From positions 1-6,399 of the forward strand of contig JACCQS010000198.1 of assembly GCA_013814015.1 (NCBI GenBank): a stretch of 6,399 nucleotides of DNA, read 5' to 3'. The notes below the pieces were generated by a model. That model did not search any database. It was not told where the DNA came from and saw only the letters and a list, made by a program, of their open reading frames with translations. Source of the stretch: Geodermatophilaceae bacterium. GTDB lineage: Bacteria > Actinomycetota > Actinomycetes > Mycobacteriales > Geodermatophilaceae. This document shows positions 5,606 through 6,399 of the stretch, piece by piece (position 1 is the first letter of the stretch; each line of letters begins with the position of its first letter). The translations under genes were made by a program, and so were the position numbers.

Positions 5606-6399
5606 ATGCAGCAGATCGATCCGTCGTTCACCGCCCTACCCCTGCGAGAACTCGCCGATGCCGCGCTGAGCCGGGCCAGGGAGCTCGGCTGTACGCACGC
5701 CGACCTGCGGGTCGAAAGGCTGCGGACCCAGAACATCAGCCTGCGCGATGCCCGGCTGGAGTCGGCCACCGACGGCGAGGACGCCGGTCTGGCCGTACGA
5801 GTGGTGCACGAGGGCACCTGGGGTTTCGCCGCCGGAATGGCGCTGACGACCGACGAGGCCGATCGCCTGGCCGAGCAGGCCGTCGCCGTGGCCCGGGTCT
5901 CGGCGGCGATCAACACCGATCCGGTGGAGATGGCCCCGGAACCGGCCTATCCGGACGGAACCTACATCTCGTCGTACGAGATCGACCCGTTCACCGTTCC
6001 GGACCCCGACAAGATCGCCCTGCTGGTCGACTGGTCGGAACGGTTGATGTCTGCCGACGGTGTCGAGCACGTGCAGTCGATGGTGCTGCTGGCCAAGGAC
6101 CAGAAGTTCTATGCCGATCTGAGCGGCACCTCGACGATCCAGCAGCGGGTACGCGTGCATCCGCAACTCACCGCCGTGGCCGTCGATCGCTCGTCCGGGG
6201 CGTTCGAGACGATGCGGACTCTCGCAGCACCGGCCGCGCGCGGCTGGGAATACCTCACCCGGGATCTCTGGGACTGGTCCGGTGAGCTGGCCGAAATCCC
6301 GGAGTTGTTGCGGGAGAAGATCAAAGCACCGTCGGTGCAGGCCGGGCGTTATGACCTGATCGTGGACCCGTCGAACCTGTTCCTCACCATCCACGAGTC
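5606..6399 (+). CDS. tldD: TldD-type metalloprotease, 5' part, cut by the window edge
   Basis: This frame runs open from ATG 5606 to the right edge, giving 264 codons and 2 bases of the next. TldD/TldE (PmbA) proteins form a cytoplasmic zinc protease that degrades unfolded peptides and, in some bacteria, matures microcins or other peptides. The visible part is the N-terminal TldD domain, with RELADAALSRARELGCTHAD near the start, SLRDARLES and GLAVRVVHEGTWGFA. Near the end, IVDPSNLFLTIHES brings in His263-Glu264, the first residues of the HExxxH zinc motif, which indicates the catalytic TldD subunit rather than TldE. The remaining motif and C-terminal domain lie outside the window. In many actinobacteria a tldE/pmbA gene follows, but that cannot be seen here. 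The ATG is supported by the TAGGGT box 7 nt upstream and by the normal N-terminal length. Confidence 0.88.
   Translation, partial: MQQIDPSFTALPLRELADAALSRARELGCTHADLRVERLRTQNISLRDARLESATDGEDAGLAVRVVHEGTWGFAAGMALTTDEADRLAEQAVAVARVSAAINTDPVEMAPEPAYPDGTYISSYEIDPFTVPDPDKIALLVDWSERLMSADGVEHVQSMVLLAKDQKFYADLSGTSTIQQRVRVHPQLTAVAVDRSSGAFETMRTLAAPAARGWEYLTRDLWDWSGELAEIPELLREKIKAPSVQAGRYDLIVDPSNLFLTIHE

Noticed and set aside
5527..5916. Upstream extension of the phosphatase frame (to 297 aa)
   Set aside because: It would run antisense through the tldD start and adds about 130 residues before the P-loop, while LMW-PTPs start only a few residues before it.
5636..6394. 252-aa minus-strand frame at the right end
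   Set aside because: It is antisense to tldD, whose plus-strand frame has clear family motifs up to HES at the edge.

Overview
The window comes from a high-GC bacterium and reads as an actinobacterial (Actinomycetota) chromosome. The evidence is GC-rich third codon positions throughout, two genes that look leaderless (a -10 hexamer ending 7 nt before a GTG or ATG start), and close similarity of the ABC pair to the mycobacterial Rv1273c/Rv1272c type. I cannot assign a genus from the sequence. Nothing points to phage, plasmid or transposon origin.

Layout. Positions 2-485 (+) hold the 3' part of a YeeE/YedE-family sulfur-compound transporter, whose reading frame is broken by one extra base near 161-163. 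A 59-bp gap follows, with a perfect 22-bp palindrome (509-530) directly upstream of a consensus TATAAT (532-537). Next is an apparent three-gene operon: a TetR-family repressor (545-1225), a 577-aa ABC exporter half (1219-2952) and a second, 680-aa ABC exporter half (2949-4991). The junctions overlap by 7 nt and 4 nt, so translation is probably coupled. A low-molecular-weight protein tyrosine phosphatase (5023-5526, -) converges on the operon. It is separated by 79 bp from a divergent tldD-type metalloprotease gene (5606 to beyond the right edge, +), which is cut off just as its HExxxH zinc motif begins. That 79-bp region contains a 26-bp tandem duplication covering the phosphatase start codon, and an imperfect dyad abutting the tldD start.

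How the genes fit together. The TetR protein probably represses its own operon by binding the palindrome that overlaps the promoter, with release by a ligand that may be a substrate of the exporter. The two ABC halves are complementary. The first has Asp in place of the catalytic Glu and Gln in place of the switch His but an intact SGGQ signature. The second has intact Glu and His but a degenerate SAGEK signature. They should form an obligate heterodimer with one working and one degenerate ATP site. The phosphatase and tldD appear to be separate transcription units.

I see no wholly new system. The most notable points are the YeeE frameshift, the operator/leaderless-promoter architecture, the His/Ser/Pro/Gly repeat inserted in the TetR ligand domain, and the tandem duplication at the phosphatase start.
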